Of a DNA stretch of 64,000 nt, positions 43,592-51,746 are shown piece after piece. How positions within the stretch are numbered: position 1 is the stretch's first letter; every line of letters starts with the position of its first letter. Made by a program: the position numbers and the translations under genes. This stretch comes from JBDTVS01 sp040007095 (GTDB lineage Bacteria; Acidobacteriota; Vicinamibacteria; Vicinamibacterales; CAVVIG01): assembly GCA_040007095.1 (NCBI GenBank), contig JBDTVS010000241.1, positions 1-64,000 of the forward strand. The letters run 5' to 3'. Under the pieces are notes generated by a model. The model did not search any database and was not told the DNA's origin. It saw nothing but the letters and a program-made list of their open reading frames with translations.

Positions 43592-44257
43592 GTGACCTTC
43601 ACCTTTCACGCGCTGTGGATGCTGTGCGGCCTTTCTGCCGCCGTGTTTGCCACCTACATCGCGTCCGCCACAACGACTCTTCATGAAACCGCGGCCGCCT
43701 CGGAGCGAACCGCGTTGACGCCGCCGACGTTGCGGTGGCGTGGCGGCCGGCTCGTCGCCTCGGTTGCGCTGGCATGCGGCTTCGGGCTGACCAGTTGGTG
43801 GGTTGGATCCGGCCGTCCGGTTGATGCGGCGTGGGCCGGCGGACTCGTCGCAGCGGTAGCCGCCACGCAGCTGGTGCTCCCCCGCCACCCCGCGTACCTG
43901 AGCGTGGCGTCTGGGGCGCTGGCCGCTCTATGGGCGTCGCTCCTTCATGTGCAGGGCTTGCCGCAGCCGATCGCGATGGCGAGCGGCGCCGCGCTCCCAA
44001 TCGCGTCCGCGTATCTCTCGTTGCGGACACCTGCCTTCGCGCCGCCACTCTTGCAGGAAGAAGGGCTGGTTGCAGTGTTGGCGATCGGAATCATGGTCGC
44101 GGTGTTGCCCGCGGTGGCGCAGGGCTGGCAGTCGGCGATCGCGTTGAATCTGGCGGACAAGGGCGCCTCGCTGCCTCAGATGCCAGCCTGGCTGATGTCG
44201 TTTGTCGGCGCGTCGATGATCCTCGGTGCGCTGTCGTCATTATGGAGACGTGGTTGA
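43592..44257 (+). CDS. Polytopic membrane protein of the ExbB/DUF2149/CobN cluster (HmuT position)
   Basis: A 221-residue integral membrane protein beginning at a GTG. Six or seven hydrophobic helices are visible, among them LWMLCGLSAAVFATYIAS, LVASVALACGFGLTSWWVG, WAGGLVAAVAATQLVL, LVAVLAIGIMVAVLPAVAQG and WLMSFVGASMILGALSSLW. I do not recognise a family. Its position between the TonB receptor and the ExbB-like gene, with a 16-bp overlap into the latter, suggests a membrane subunit of the same complex, perhaps a permease or a scaffold. In Bacteroidota hmu operons an unassigned membrane gene occupies a similar place; equivalence is inference. Confidence 0.72.
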   Translation: MTFTFHALWMLCGLSAAVFATYIASATTTLHETAAASERTALTPPTLRWRGGRLVASVALACGFGLTSWWVGSGRPVDAAWAGGLVAAVAATQLVLPRHPAYLSVASGALAALWASLLHVQGLPQPIAMASGAALPIASAYLSLRTPAFAPPLLQEEGLVAVLAIGIMVAVLPAVAQGWQSAIALNLADKGASLPQMPAWLMSFVGASMILGALSSLWRRG

Positions 44258-44871
44258 ACATTCTCGGGCTGCTTGAAAATGGCCTGTTTGCGCTCGGGCA
44301 GGTGTTGCGCTTTCCGGTCATGGTCTTGCTGTGGGTCTGCGTCGGCGCGGCACTCTTCATGGCCGGCGGCTGCTTCGTGGAATTTCTCGCCCGGCGGCGT
44401 GAGCGCAGCGGCTTCAGTCTGAACGCGTGGTTGAAATCCGGCCCCGTACTCACCGCGGACGAGAACCGCCGGCGCCTGATGCCCGCGTTCCTCCGCGGCT
44501 TGATCACCGACGTCGAACGAGTCCAGAGCGACGGGCAGCTCGCACAGGGCGGGCTCGAACACCTCGTGCTCACCCGGGAAGAACGTGTGAGGCGTACGCT
44601 GGCGAACCCGCGCATGCTCGTCAAAGTCGGGCCGAGTCTCGGGCTCCTCGGCACGTTGATCCCCATGGGCGCGTCGCTCGCATCGCTCGCCACCGGCAAT
44701 CTGGAAGCGATGGCGGGCCAGATGGTCGTCGCGTTTACGACCACGATCGTGGGCCTCGCCACCGGCACGCTGGCCTACATTGTCGCGGTCGTGCGTCAGG
44801 GCTGGGTCAACGAGACGGTGCACGAGCAGCGCTATCTCGCCGAACGGATCGCCGGCGAGTTGGGGGTTTAG
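44242..44871 (+). CDS. MotA/TolQ/ExbB-family proton-channel protein
   Basis: A 209-residue inner-membrane protein; ATG at 44242 lies inside the end of the previous gene. Helix 1 (LRFPVMVLLWVCVGAALFMA) is followed by a cytoplasmic loop, then the ExbB/TolQ core: VGPSLGLLGTLIPMGASLAS and VVAFTTTIVGLATGTLAYIV, with conserved Gly-Leu-Leu-Gly-Thr and the Thr-rich pore helix. ExbB proteins form pentameric rings around ExbD-type subunits and convert proton-motive force into mechanical work. No TonB gene is in the window; the DUF2149 protein encoded next has the ExbD-like helix needed to complete such a motor. Confidence 0.88.
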   Translation: METWLNILGLLENGLFALGQVLRFPVMVLLWVCVGAALFMAGGCFVEFLARRRERSGFSLNAWLKSGPVLTADENRRRLMPAFLRGLITDVERVQSDGQLAQGGLEHLVLTREERVRRTLANPRMLVKVGPSLGLLGTLIPMGASLASLATGNLEAMAGQMVVAFTTTIVGLATGTLAYIVAVVRQGWVNETVHEQRYLAERIAGELGV

Positions 44872-44906
44872 GACTCGTAAGGAATGCGCTCTCGAGAGTA
44901 GAAGCC

Positions 44907-45257
44907 ATGGCCAGATTCCTCCATTTGCCTTCGCCCGAAGAAATCGCCGAAGAGGACCCCCTCGCGGGCATAGCCAACCTCTTCGACGTCTCGATCGTGT
45001 TCATCGTCGGCCTGATGATTTCGCTGTTTTCCGTCTACAAGATGGCGGATTTGGTCGACTCGAAGAGCGAGGTGACGATGGTCAAGACCAACGCTCAGGG
45101 AGCGCAGGAAATCATCGTCAAGAAAGGGACCAAGGTCACTGCCTACAAGGTCAGCGGCAAGGCGATGACGGGACAGGGAGAGCGGCTCGGGACGGCGTAC
45201 CGTCTGGCCGATGGGCAGGTGATTTACGTACCCGAAGGGCCGGCCGATGCGAAATAG
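44907..45257 (+). CDS. DUF2149-family protein, ExbD-like motor subunit (HmuV position)
   Basis: A 116-residue protein. After an acidic cytoplasmic N-terminus (LPSPEEIAEEDPLAGIANLF) comes a single transmembrane helix DVSIVFIVGLMISLFSVYKM that begins with Asp27. This copies the layout of ExbD, where one N-terminal helix carries the proton-binding Asp25 in a similar I-D-V-M-L-V-L-L context. The remaining 65 residues are periplasmic and beta-rich (VTMVKTNAQGAQEIIVKKGT). DUF2149 genes are known beside ExbB-like and CobN-like genes in archaea and Bacteroidota. Its frame overlaps the chelatase start by 11 bp. I infer that it is the ExbD counterpart of the preceding gene product. Confidence 0.85.
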   Translation: MARFLHLPSPEEIAEEDPLAGIANLFDVSIVFIVGLMISLFSVYKMADLVDSKSEVTMVKTNAQGAQEIIVKKGTKVTAYKVSGKAMTGQGERLGTAYRLADGQVIYVPEGPADAK

Positions 45258-48200
45258 CGAACCACGGAGCCCGGACAGGCGCGGCACAGCGGCACGCGCC
45301 ACGGAACCATTTGAACCACAAAGGTCACAAAGAAGAATTGGGTTGTTCTTCTTCGTGTTCTTTGTGTTCTTTGTGTCCTTTGTATTCAAGTCTTCCGTCG
45401 CTTCGTCTCTTCTAATCCCGTCTTTCGTGGTTCCACTTGCGGCCCAGGCACCGAAGCCGGTACGCATTGCCTTCGTGTTCTCCGACGGCAACATCCTCGG
45501 CGTGACGAAGGCGTTCAAGGCATTACTCGAGGAGCGGCCCGAGTTGCGCGGCCGCGTTTCCCTCTCCTTCCTCACCGAATCGGTGTTCGACGATGTGAAG
45601 CCGGCGGACATGATGGCGGCGGACGTGCTCGTGCTGGACGTCATGAACCAGCAGATGCTCGACCGCTTCAACACCACGCACAAGGTCGACCTGATCTCCC
45701 GGGTGCACGCGCACGGCAAGGTCATCGCGGTCGGCGAAGGGCTCGCGCCGAAAGAGACCTACGTCAGCCAGGGCGCGATCTGGGACGACCGCGCGCGCGG
45801 TCTCTGGGGGCATTCAGGCTTCACGAACCAGATTGGGCTGCTGAAGTACGCGCTGACGCAGGCGCGAGTCACGGGATTGACCGTGCCCGAGCCTCAGCCG
45901 AGCCTGGACTTCGGCTACTACTACCCCGATGGAAAGGCCGGTCAGGCGTTCGCGAAATGGGAGGAGTTCGACGCGTGGCGGCAGGCGCACGGCAAGCGGC
46001 GCGCGGGCGCACCACGAATTGCGGTCGGCTTCTTCAAATCCACCTTCTACGGCGGCGAGACCGAACTGCTCGATGCGCTCATCGCCGAGATCGAGCGGGC
46101 CGGCGCCGAAGCGGTGCCGATCTTCGGCTATCCCGGCTCGGTGGCGCACCAACGGCTGCTGCTCGACGAGACGGGGCGTCCCCGCGTGGATGCGGCCCTG
46201 AGCTTTCTGTTCAACTTTGCCGATACCGAGGCGTGGAAGCTATTAGCGAAGGTGGACGTACCCGTGCTCCACCTCGTCAGCTTGTACGGCCGAACCGAGA
46301 AGGAATGGCGCGAGTCACACGGTGTGACGACGTTTGAGGGCACCTTCCAGGTGGCCGTACCGGAAGTGGCCGGAACCACGGCGCCGACGGTGGTCGGCAG
46401 CAAAGAGAAGGTCAAGGATCTCGAGACCGGCATCACGGTCATCGTCAATCACCCGATTGCCTCCCGCGTGGCGACGGTGGTCCAGCGCGCCATTCGCTAT
46501 GGCGCTCTCCGGACGAAAGCGAACCGCGACAAGCACGTGGCGCTCGTGTACTACAACTACCCGCCCGGCAAAGCCAACATCGGCGCCAGCTATTTGAACG
46601 TGGCCGACTCGCTCGCCAACATCCTGCAGCGTCTGGCCAGCGATGGCTACGACGTCGGGACGGCGAGCGACCTGTCGTCGGCCAGGGTGCTCGCGGACAT
46701 CACCACCAAGGCACGCAACGTCGGCGGCTATGCACCGGGCGAACTGGAAGAGATGCTGGCGCAAGGCGACGCAGTCCGCGTGACGGTGAACGAGTACCAA
46801 GAGTGGCTGAAAGGGTACGCGCCCGGACTGCGGGCCAAGCTGCTGAAGGACTGGGGCGCGCCTGAGAAAAACACGCTGATGGCTGTGGGCGGAGCCAATG
46901 GCCCGAGCATCGTGATCCCCGTCGTGCGATATGGAAACATCGCGCTCCTCCCCCAGCCTGCGCGCGGCTGGGGCGAGGATGCCGAGAAGATGTACCACGC
47001 GAAGGATCTCGCGCCGCACCATCAGTACTTCGCCGCCTACGCGTGGCTCCGCAACGGCTTCAAGTCCGACGCGGTCGTTCACGTCGGCACGCATGGCACA
47101 CTCGAATGGCTCGACGGCAAGGACGCCGGTCTCTCGGAAGAGGATGCACCCGACGCGTTGATCGCGGACCTTCCCGATCTCTACATCTACAACGTCGACG
47201 TGGTCGGCGAGGGGCTCGTCGCCAGACGCCGCGGGATGGCAACGCTCATCGATCACATGGTGCCGCCGTTCACCAAGGGCGGCCTCTACCCGGAGCTCGC
47301 CGCACTGGCCGAGCTCGTCAGCGACTACGAGAAGAACGAGGGCAAGAACCCGGAGCTGGCGACGGCCTACCTCGAACGGATCCGGGAGAAGGTGATCGCG
47401 CTCGGGATCGCCAAGGATTTGAGCCTCGACCTCGCCCAGCCGGGCAGCCTCGACGAGGCGACGATTCACCGCGTCGAGAACCAGTTGATGGAGCTGAAAG
47501 GCCAGAACATTCCCTTCGGTCTTCACGCGTTCGGACGCACGCCGGACAAAGCACTTCGCGATAGCACGATCGACGCCATCGTCAGCGCGGATCGCAGTCT
47601 GCTGCCTGGCAAGGCCGTGGTGCTTGCGGCGGAGATGGAGGCACGCATTCTGGCGTCAGGACCGCGCGAGCTCGACAGCCTGCTGCACGCGCTTGGCGGC
47701 GGCTTCGTCCCGGCGGGCAGCGGCGGCGAGCCCATTCGCAATCCTGACTCGTATGCGACTGGAAAGAATTTCTACGGCATCGATCCGGACAAGATCCCCA
47801 AGCCGGCATCGTGGGAGATGGGCGTGAAGCTGGCCGAGCAGATGCTGGCCGACCACGTGAAGAAGCACGGCCGCTATCCGGAGAAGGTGTCGTTCGTCAT
47901 CTGGGGCGACGAGACGATGCGCCACGAAGGCGTCCTCGAATCGCAGATCTTCTACCTGCTCGGGACGAAGCCGGTGTGGGATGGCCGCGGCAAGGTGATC
48001 GACGTGGCGGTCGTCCCCAGCGCCGAGCTCAAACGGCCGCGCGTGGACATCGTCATCGCGTCCGCGGCCGAAGGCATGTTCCACAACGTCACGCTGCTGA
48101 TGGACAAGGCCGTACAGAAGGTCAAGGCGCTGGACGAGGCCGAGAACTTCGTCCGCCGTCACTATCTGCAGACCAGGACGCAGTTGATGCAGCAGGGATA

Positions 48201-49416
48201 TTCGGAACAGGACGCCGATCGCCGGGCCGGCGTTCGCATCTTCGACGAACCGCCGGGCATCTTCAACCTCAACACCTCGACGATCGTCGCCGCGAGCGGC
48301 ACCTGGGACACCGACAAAGGTTTCGCGGACGACTACATCCGCAAGATGGGACATGGATACGGCAACGGCTTCTGGGGCGAGCCGATGGCGGACGTCTTCC
48401 GCATGGCACTCTCGGGCACCGAGAAGGTCGTCCACAGCAGCTCGACGATGCTCTACGGCGCGCTCGATAACGACGACATGTTCATGTACATGGGCGGGCT
48501 CGCCGCCGCCATTCGCAGCATCGACGGCAAGAGCCCCGAGTTGGTGGTCACCAACACGCGCGACCCCGGCAAGCCGGAAATGACGTCGATGGACAAGTTC
48601 ATCGGCACCGAGTTCCGCTCTCGCTACGTCAATCCGACGTGGATCGAGGGCATGAAGAAGGAGGGCTACGCGGGCGCGGGCGCCATGCGCGAGTTCGTCG
48701 AGTACCTGTGGGGCTGGAACGCGACGGTGCCCGAAACCGTGGACGGCGCGATGTGGAAGGAAACGTTCGACACCTACGTCGAGGACAAGAAGAACCTCGG
48801 CATGAAGGAATTCTTCGAAAAGAGCTCGCCCTATGCCTATCAGGACATGACCGCCCGGATGGTGGAAACGGTCCGCAAGGGCTATTGGAATGCCGATGCC
48901 GCCACGACCACGAAGCTGCTCACCGAGTACATCGAGAGCGTGAACGCGCACGGCGCGAGCGGCGCCGAGCTCACCACCGGCAACGCACGGCTCTCGAAGT
49001 ACGTCGTGGAACAGGCCAAGGCTGCGGGAGTTCCGGTGCCGGAGATCGAGGGCTTTCAACGCGCGATGGAACGCGCCATGGGCGGCTCGATTGCCAACGG
49101 CGCGAAAGTGACGGAGAATTTCGTCGCACGAAACGAAGCGCCGCCGGCGTCCTCGGTCCAGACACCACCGCAGGCCGATCCGCTTGAGCAGAGGCCGCAA
49201 GTACAGGCTCCGGTCCCGAGCGGCTCCAACTCGGCGGCCGCTTTGCACGGGTACCTGATGGAGGAGCACGATCGATCGCGGCCGGCGCCGAGCAAGCCGA
49301 TTTCGCTCGGGGCCTCGACCGAATGGACGGCAGCGGCTGCCACGTTCCCGGTGCTGCTCGGCCTGATCGCGTGGCGCCGCCGGCAGCTACGGCGATCCTT
49401 GGCCGGCAGCCGCTGA
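45247..49416 (+). CDS. Exported, membrane-anchored CobN-family chelatase (HmuS-like)
   Basis: A 1389-residue member of the CobN/BchH family. Cytoplasmic CobN inserts Co2+ into hydrogenobyrinate diamide; the Bacteroidota relative HmuS instead removes iron from haem. Family blocks are visible: YYNYPPGKANIGASYLNVAD, NEYQEWLKGYAPGLRAKLLK, HVGTHGTLEWLDGKDAGLSE (from His612), VVGEGLVARRRG and VLESQIFYLLGTKPVWDGRG. Unlike cytoplasmic CobN it has a hydrophobic leader (GLFFFVFFVFFVSFVFKSSV), a cleavage-like AAQA, and at the C-terminus a helix (AAAATFPVLLGLIAW) followed by RRRQLRR. Both suggest a periplasm-facing, membrane-held protein. CobS/CobT partners are absent. The start overlaps the DUF2149 gene by 11 bp. 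Confidence 0.9.
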   Translation: MRNSEPRSPDRRGTAARATEPFEPQRSQRRIGLFFFVFFVFFVSFVFKSSVASSLLIPSFVVPLAAQAPKPVRIAFVFSDGNILGVTKAFKALLEERPELRGRVSLSFLTESVFDDVKPADMMAADVLVLDVMNQQMLDRFNTTHKVDLISRVHAHGKVIAVGEGLAPKETYVSQGAIWDDRARGLWGHSGFTNQIGLLKYALTQARVTGLTVPEPQPSLDFGYYYPDGKAGQAFAKWEEFDAWRQAHGKRRAGAPRIAVGFFKSTFYGGETELLDALIAEIERAGAEAVPIFGYPGSVAHQRLLLDETGRPRVDAALSFLFNFADTEAWKLLAKVDVPVLHLVSLYGRTEKEWRESHGVTTFEGTFQVAVPEVAGTTAPTVVGSKEKVKDLETGITVIVNHPIASRVATVVQRAIRYGALRTKANRDKHVALVYYNYPPGKANIGASYLNVADSLANILQRLASDGYDVGTASDLSSARVLADITTKARNVGGYAPGELEEMLAQGDAVRVTVNEYQEWLKGYAPGLRAKLLKDWGAPEKNTLMAVGGANGPSIVIPVVRYGNIALLPQPARGWGEDAEKMYHAKDLAPHHQYFAAYAWLRNGFKSDAVVHVGTHGTLEWLDGKDAGLSEEDAPDALIADLPDLYIYNVDVVGEGLVARRRGMATLIDHMVPPFTKGGLYPELAALAELVSDYEKNEGKNPELATAYLERIREKVIALGIAKDLSLDLAQPGSLDEATIHRVENQLMELKGQNIPFGLHAFGRTPDKALRDSTIDAIVSADRSLLPGKAVVLAAEMEARILASGPRELDSLLHALGGGFVPAGSGGEPIRNPDSYATGKNFYGIDPDKIPKPASWEMGVKLAEQMLADHVKKHGRYPEKVSFVIWGDETMRHEGVLESQIFYLLGTKPVWDGRGKVIDVAVVPSAELKRPRVDIVIASAAEGMFHNVTLLMDKAVQKVKALDEAENFVRRHYLQTRTQLMQQGYSEQDADRRAGVRIFDEPPGIFNLNTSTIVAASGTWDTDKGFADDYIRKMGHGYGNGFWGEPMADVFRMALSGTEKVVHSSSTMLYGALDNDDMFMYMGGLAAAIRSIDGKSPELVVTNTRDPGKPEMTSMDKFIGTEFRSRYVNPTWIEGMKKEGYAGAGAMREFVEYLWGWNATVPETVDGAMWKETFDTYVEDKKNLGMKEFFEKSSPYAYQDMTARMVETVRKGYWNADAATTTKLLTEYIESVNAHGASGAELTTGNARLSKYVVEQAKAAGVPVPEIEGFQRAMERAMGGSIANGAKVTENFVARNEAPPASSVQTPPQADPLEQRPQVQAPVPSGSNSAAALHGYLMEEHDRSRPAPSKPISLGASTEWTAAAATFPVLLGLIAWRRRQLRRSLAGSR
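45314..45384. repeat. CTTTGTG-type dispersed repeat inside the CobN-like coding sequence
   Basis: AACCACAAAGGTCACAAAGAAGAA is followed by TTCTTCTTCGTG, then repeated TTCTTTGTG units ending CCTTTGTA. The halves are imperfect inverted repeats of a motif normally found between genes (40911, near 19352). Here it is translated in frame and encodes the Phe/Val-rich core of the signal peptide. Confidence 0.6.
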
Positions 49417-49549
49417 GTTTCATCGAAGGGTCGAGTGGACGGCAAACATTCTGCAATCGAGTGTCTACGTCACTGTAATGAAGGATTATTCCGGTCCCGA
49501 ATTTTCGCACGCTGCGGCGGGCGTCTGATCCCGCCAGAGGAGATCTCTC

Positions 49550-49798
49550 GTGGACGCAACGATGAATCGCAATAAGGTCGCTTCGATGGTTGCCGTGGTC
49601 TTGAGCCTCGCCACGATCCCGGCTGCCTGGATGTTCGCATTCGGGGCGGTTCCAGCATTGGCGATCGTTCAGGGCGACAAAGCCGGCGGGCGCATGGGGC
49701 CATGGGTCTTTACCTGGGCGCTCGTCTGGGTGGCGACGCTGGCGGCGCTGGTCGTCGCCTGGCTGTGCTATGTCTCGCTCGATGAATCGCGGTCGTGA
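49550..49798 (+). CDS. Small two-helix membrane protein
   Basis: An 82-residue protein; GTG at 49550 has GAGGAG seven bases upstream (an ATG four codons later is also possible). Two transmembrane helices, VASMVAVVLSLATIPAAWMF and WVFTWALVWVATLAALVVAW, flank a short loop with GDKAGGRMGP. The family is not recognised. Its stop overlaps the start of the next gene (GTGA), so both products are probably made together. The pair lies 133 bp after the CobN-like gene on the same strand and may be the tail of that transcription unit. Confidence 0.65.
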   Translation: MDATMNRNKVASMVAVVLSLATIPAAWMFAFGAVPALAIVQGDKAGGRMGPWVFTWALVWVATLAALVVAWLCYVSLDESRS

Positions 49799-51018
49799 TC
49801 CGCACCGGTGTTGCGGCCGTCGCCCTGCTGGCCCTCGGTGGGAATTCACCGGCGTCCGCACCGGTCCAGTCGCCGGCCGTTGCCTCGGCCCGGCCGGACG
49901 AAGCGTCGCAGGACCACCCGCACCAGATTACCCAGAGCGGGCGCGGCGCGTACGAGGCGAGCCTGGCACCGTCCGGCGACGGGTTTACGGTCGCCTGGTA
50001 CGACACGCGCGACGGGCACGCCGAGATCTACTCGCGGCCCCTCGACAAGCGCGGTGAGATCTCAGGGCCGGAGCGCCGGCTGACCTCCGGCACCGATCGC
50101 GCGTACGAGGCGGAAATTGCGAGCGTGGGCGACAACCTCGCCGTTGCCTGGTACGAAGTCGCCGCCAATCGATCTTCACATGCGATGATCGGTCTGTGGT
50201 CCAGAGACGGCCACCGGCTCTGGACCCGAGCGCTCGCCCTTCCCGAACGCATCAGCAAGAACCCGGTCGTCCGCGCCGGGCGCGGCAGGATCTTCTGTGC
50301 CTGGCTGGCCGAGAACGCCGCGAGGGACTTCGAAGTCTACGCCGCCTGGTTCGATCTCAAGGGGAACCCGAGCGAGCCGCCCCAGCGTCTTGGTCCCGCG
50401 GGACAGACCACCTGGAACGTGAACGCGACTGTCGACGACCTCGGGCGCGCGTGGGTCGTGTTCGATGCCCGCGTCGGCACGCGTACGGACGAGATCTTCG
50501 TCGCCCGCGTCGACAAGACCACCAGCCGTGTCACCAGACTCACCACGGACGATGGGCGGGCGTCGAAGTATCCAGACCTGGCGGTGGGGGGCGGTCGCGT
50601 GGCGCTCACGTGGTTCGACGAGCGCGACGGCAACAAGGAGGTCTACCTGTTCGTCGCGCGCGAAGAAGAGCTCGTCGAGGGATTGGAAAACCGGGCCGTC
50701 CGGATCACCAATAGTTCCGGAGAATCGATCGGCGCCTACGTCGCGTGGAATGCCAAGCGCCGGCGCTTCGGGTTGTCGTGGTGCGACAACACCGACGGCC
50801 AGCACGAGGTCTACTTCCAGTCGTTCGACGATCAGGGCCATCCGATCGCGCGCGCCCGCCGACTCACCTTCAACGCGAGCGACTCGCTGATTCCCGCCAT
50901 CACCGCGTCCGGCGATGGTTTCGCGCTGGCGTGGACTGAGTACACCGCTGCCCGCGGCGCCGTTCACGAGCCAGACAACGGACGCTCGGAGATCGCCTTC
51001 ATGTTGGTCCGACAGTGA
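49795..51018 (+). CDS. Exported BNR/sialidase-like beta-propeller protein
   Basis: A 407-residue protein starting at a GTG that overlaps the previous stop by four bases. A short hydrophobic leader (TGVAAVALLALGGNSPASAP) suggests export. Six similar repeats follow, each with a GFTVAWYDTRDGHAEIYSRP-type pattern: LAVAWYEVAANR, IFCAWLAENAARDFEVYAAW, VALTWFDERDGNKEVYLFVA and FALAWTEYTA. The Ser/Asp-box-like W-x-D-x-R-D-G motif is that of BNR/sialidase-type propellers; the catalytic Arg triad of true sialidases is not evident. It is probably a periplasmic or surface binding protein. The function in this cluster is unknown. Confidence 0.72.
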   Translation: MIRTGVAAVALLALGGNSPASAPVQSPAVASARPDEASQDHPHQITQSGRGAYEASLAPSGDGFTVAWYDTRDGHAEIYSRPLDKRGEISGPERRLTSGTDRAYEAEIASVGDNLAVAWYEVAANRSSHAMIGLWSRDGHRLWTRALALPERISKNPVVRAGRGRIFCAWLAENAARDFEVYAAWFDLKGNPSEPPQRLGPAGQTTWNVNATVDDLGRAWVVFDARVGTRTDEIFVARVDKTTSRVTRLTTDDGRASKYPDLAVGGGRVALTWFDERDGNKEVYLFVAREEELVEGLENRAVRITNSSGESIGAYVAWNAKRRRFGLSWCDNTDGQHEVYFQSFDDQGHPIARARRLTFNASDSLIPAITASGDGFALAWTEYTAARGAVHEPDNGRSEIAFMLVRQ

Positions 51019-51080
51019 AGCCTCGCATCGAACCGACCAGAAGAAACCCGAGGGTCTCGTCGAAGAATTTCTGACGGAGA

Positions 51081-51126
51081 ATTCAGAGTATCTTTCAGCA
51101 GAGCTCGGCTAGGATGACTCCACAAT
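51081..51126 (+). promoter_or_regulatory. TTCAG-box promoter of the cytochrome/cupredoxin pair (site 2)
   Basis: ATTCAG (51081) and TTTCAG (51093), pitch 12 rather than 11. Twenty-two bases after the second half-site is CACAAT (51121-51126), a -10-like hexamer. The start codon at 51149 follows AGGAAG. This is the least regular of the five island sites, and TAGGAT at 51110 is a competing -10. Confidence 0.42.
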
Positions 51127-51148
51127 CAGTCGTATAAGGAAGTGATTA

Positions 51149-51733
51149 ATGCGAAGATTTACTTTGCTCTTCCTCGTAAGTTCCGCAGTGTTCGTCGTGG
51201 TGGCGTGCAGCAAGACCCAGGCGCCGCCGCCATCGTCCTTCCGGCCGACCTCCACCATCAAGGACCTGATGGATTCGATGGTCGATCCCTCGGCCGATGC
51301 CCTCTGGGAATCGGTCGCCACGATCGTCAGCGCGGCAGGGACCGAGGAGCGTCAGCCGAAGACGCCTGAAGAGTGGGCCAACGTCCGCCGCAGAGCGATC
51401 ACCTTGATCGAGGCCACCAACCTGCTCATCATGGAAGGTCGCCACGTCGCAAAACCAGGCGAGAAGGCGGAAAACGAAGAGGTCGAGCTCGGGCCCGAGG
51501 AGATCGAAAAGTTGATCAACGAGGATCGGACCACGTGGATCAAGAACGCCTACGCCCTCAACGACGCGACAATGATCGCATTGAAGGCGATCGACGCAAA
51601 GAGCGCATCGGGCCTGCTCGACGCCGGCGAAGGCATCGACACGGCGTGCGAAAATTGTCACTTGAAGTACTGGTACCCGCTGAGCAAGCAGGCCGAGAAA
51701 GCCAAAGAAGGAGCGGGCAGCGTCAAGAAGTAG
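51149..51733 (+). CDS. Cytochrome c'-like monohaem lipoprotein
   Basis: A 194-residue lipoprotein with signal FTLLFLVSSAVFVVVAC (lipidated Cys20). The mature part is mainly helical and has a single haem motif close to the C-terminus, ACENCHLKYWYP, the position used by the four-helix cytochromes c'/c556. The segment TIKDLMDSMVDPSADALWES and the C-terminal region are clearly homologous to the protein encoded at 52503-53132 on the other strand. It is expected to be anchored facing the periplasm and to carry electrons or bind small ligands. AGGAAG supports the start. A TTCAG box precedes it, and a cupredoxin-like gene follows after 13 bp. Confidence 0.82.
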   Translation: MRRFTLLFLVSSAVFVVVACSKTQAPPPSSFRPTSTIKDLMDSMVDPSADALWESVATIVSAAGTEERQPKTPEEWANVRRRAITLIEATNLLIMEGRHVAKPGEKAENEEVELGPEEIEKLINEDRTTWIKNAYALNDATMIALKAIDAKSASGLLDAGEGIDTACENCHLKYWYPLSKQAEKAKEGAGSVKK

Positions 51734-51746
51734 CAGGAATTCCGCC

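Noticed and set aside
45247..49416. Cobaltochelatase for cobalamin synthesis
   Set aside because: No CobS, CobT or other corrin genes are in the window, the protein has export-type ends, and the neighbours are uptake genes; a CobN role is not excluded but is not the best reading.
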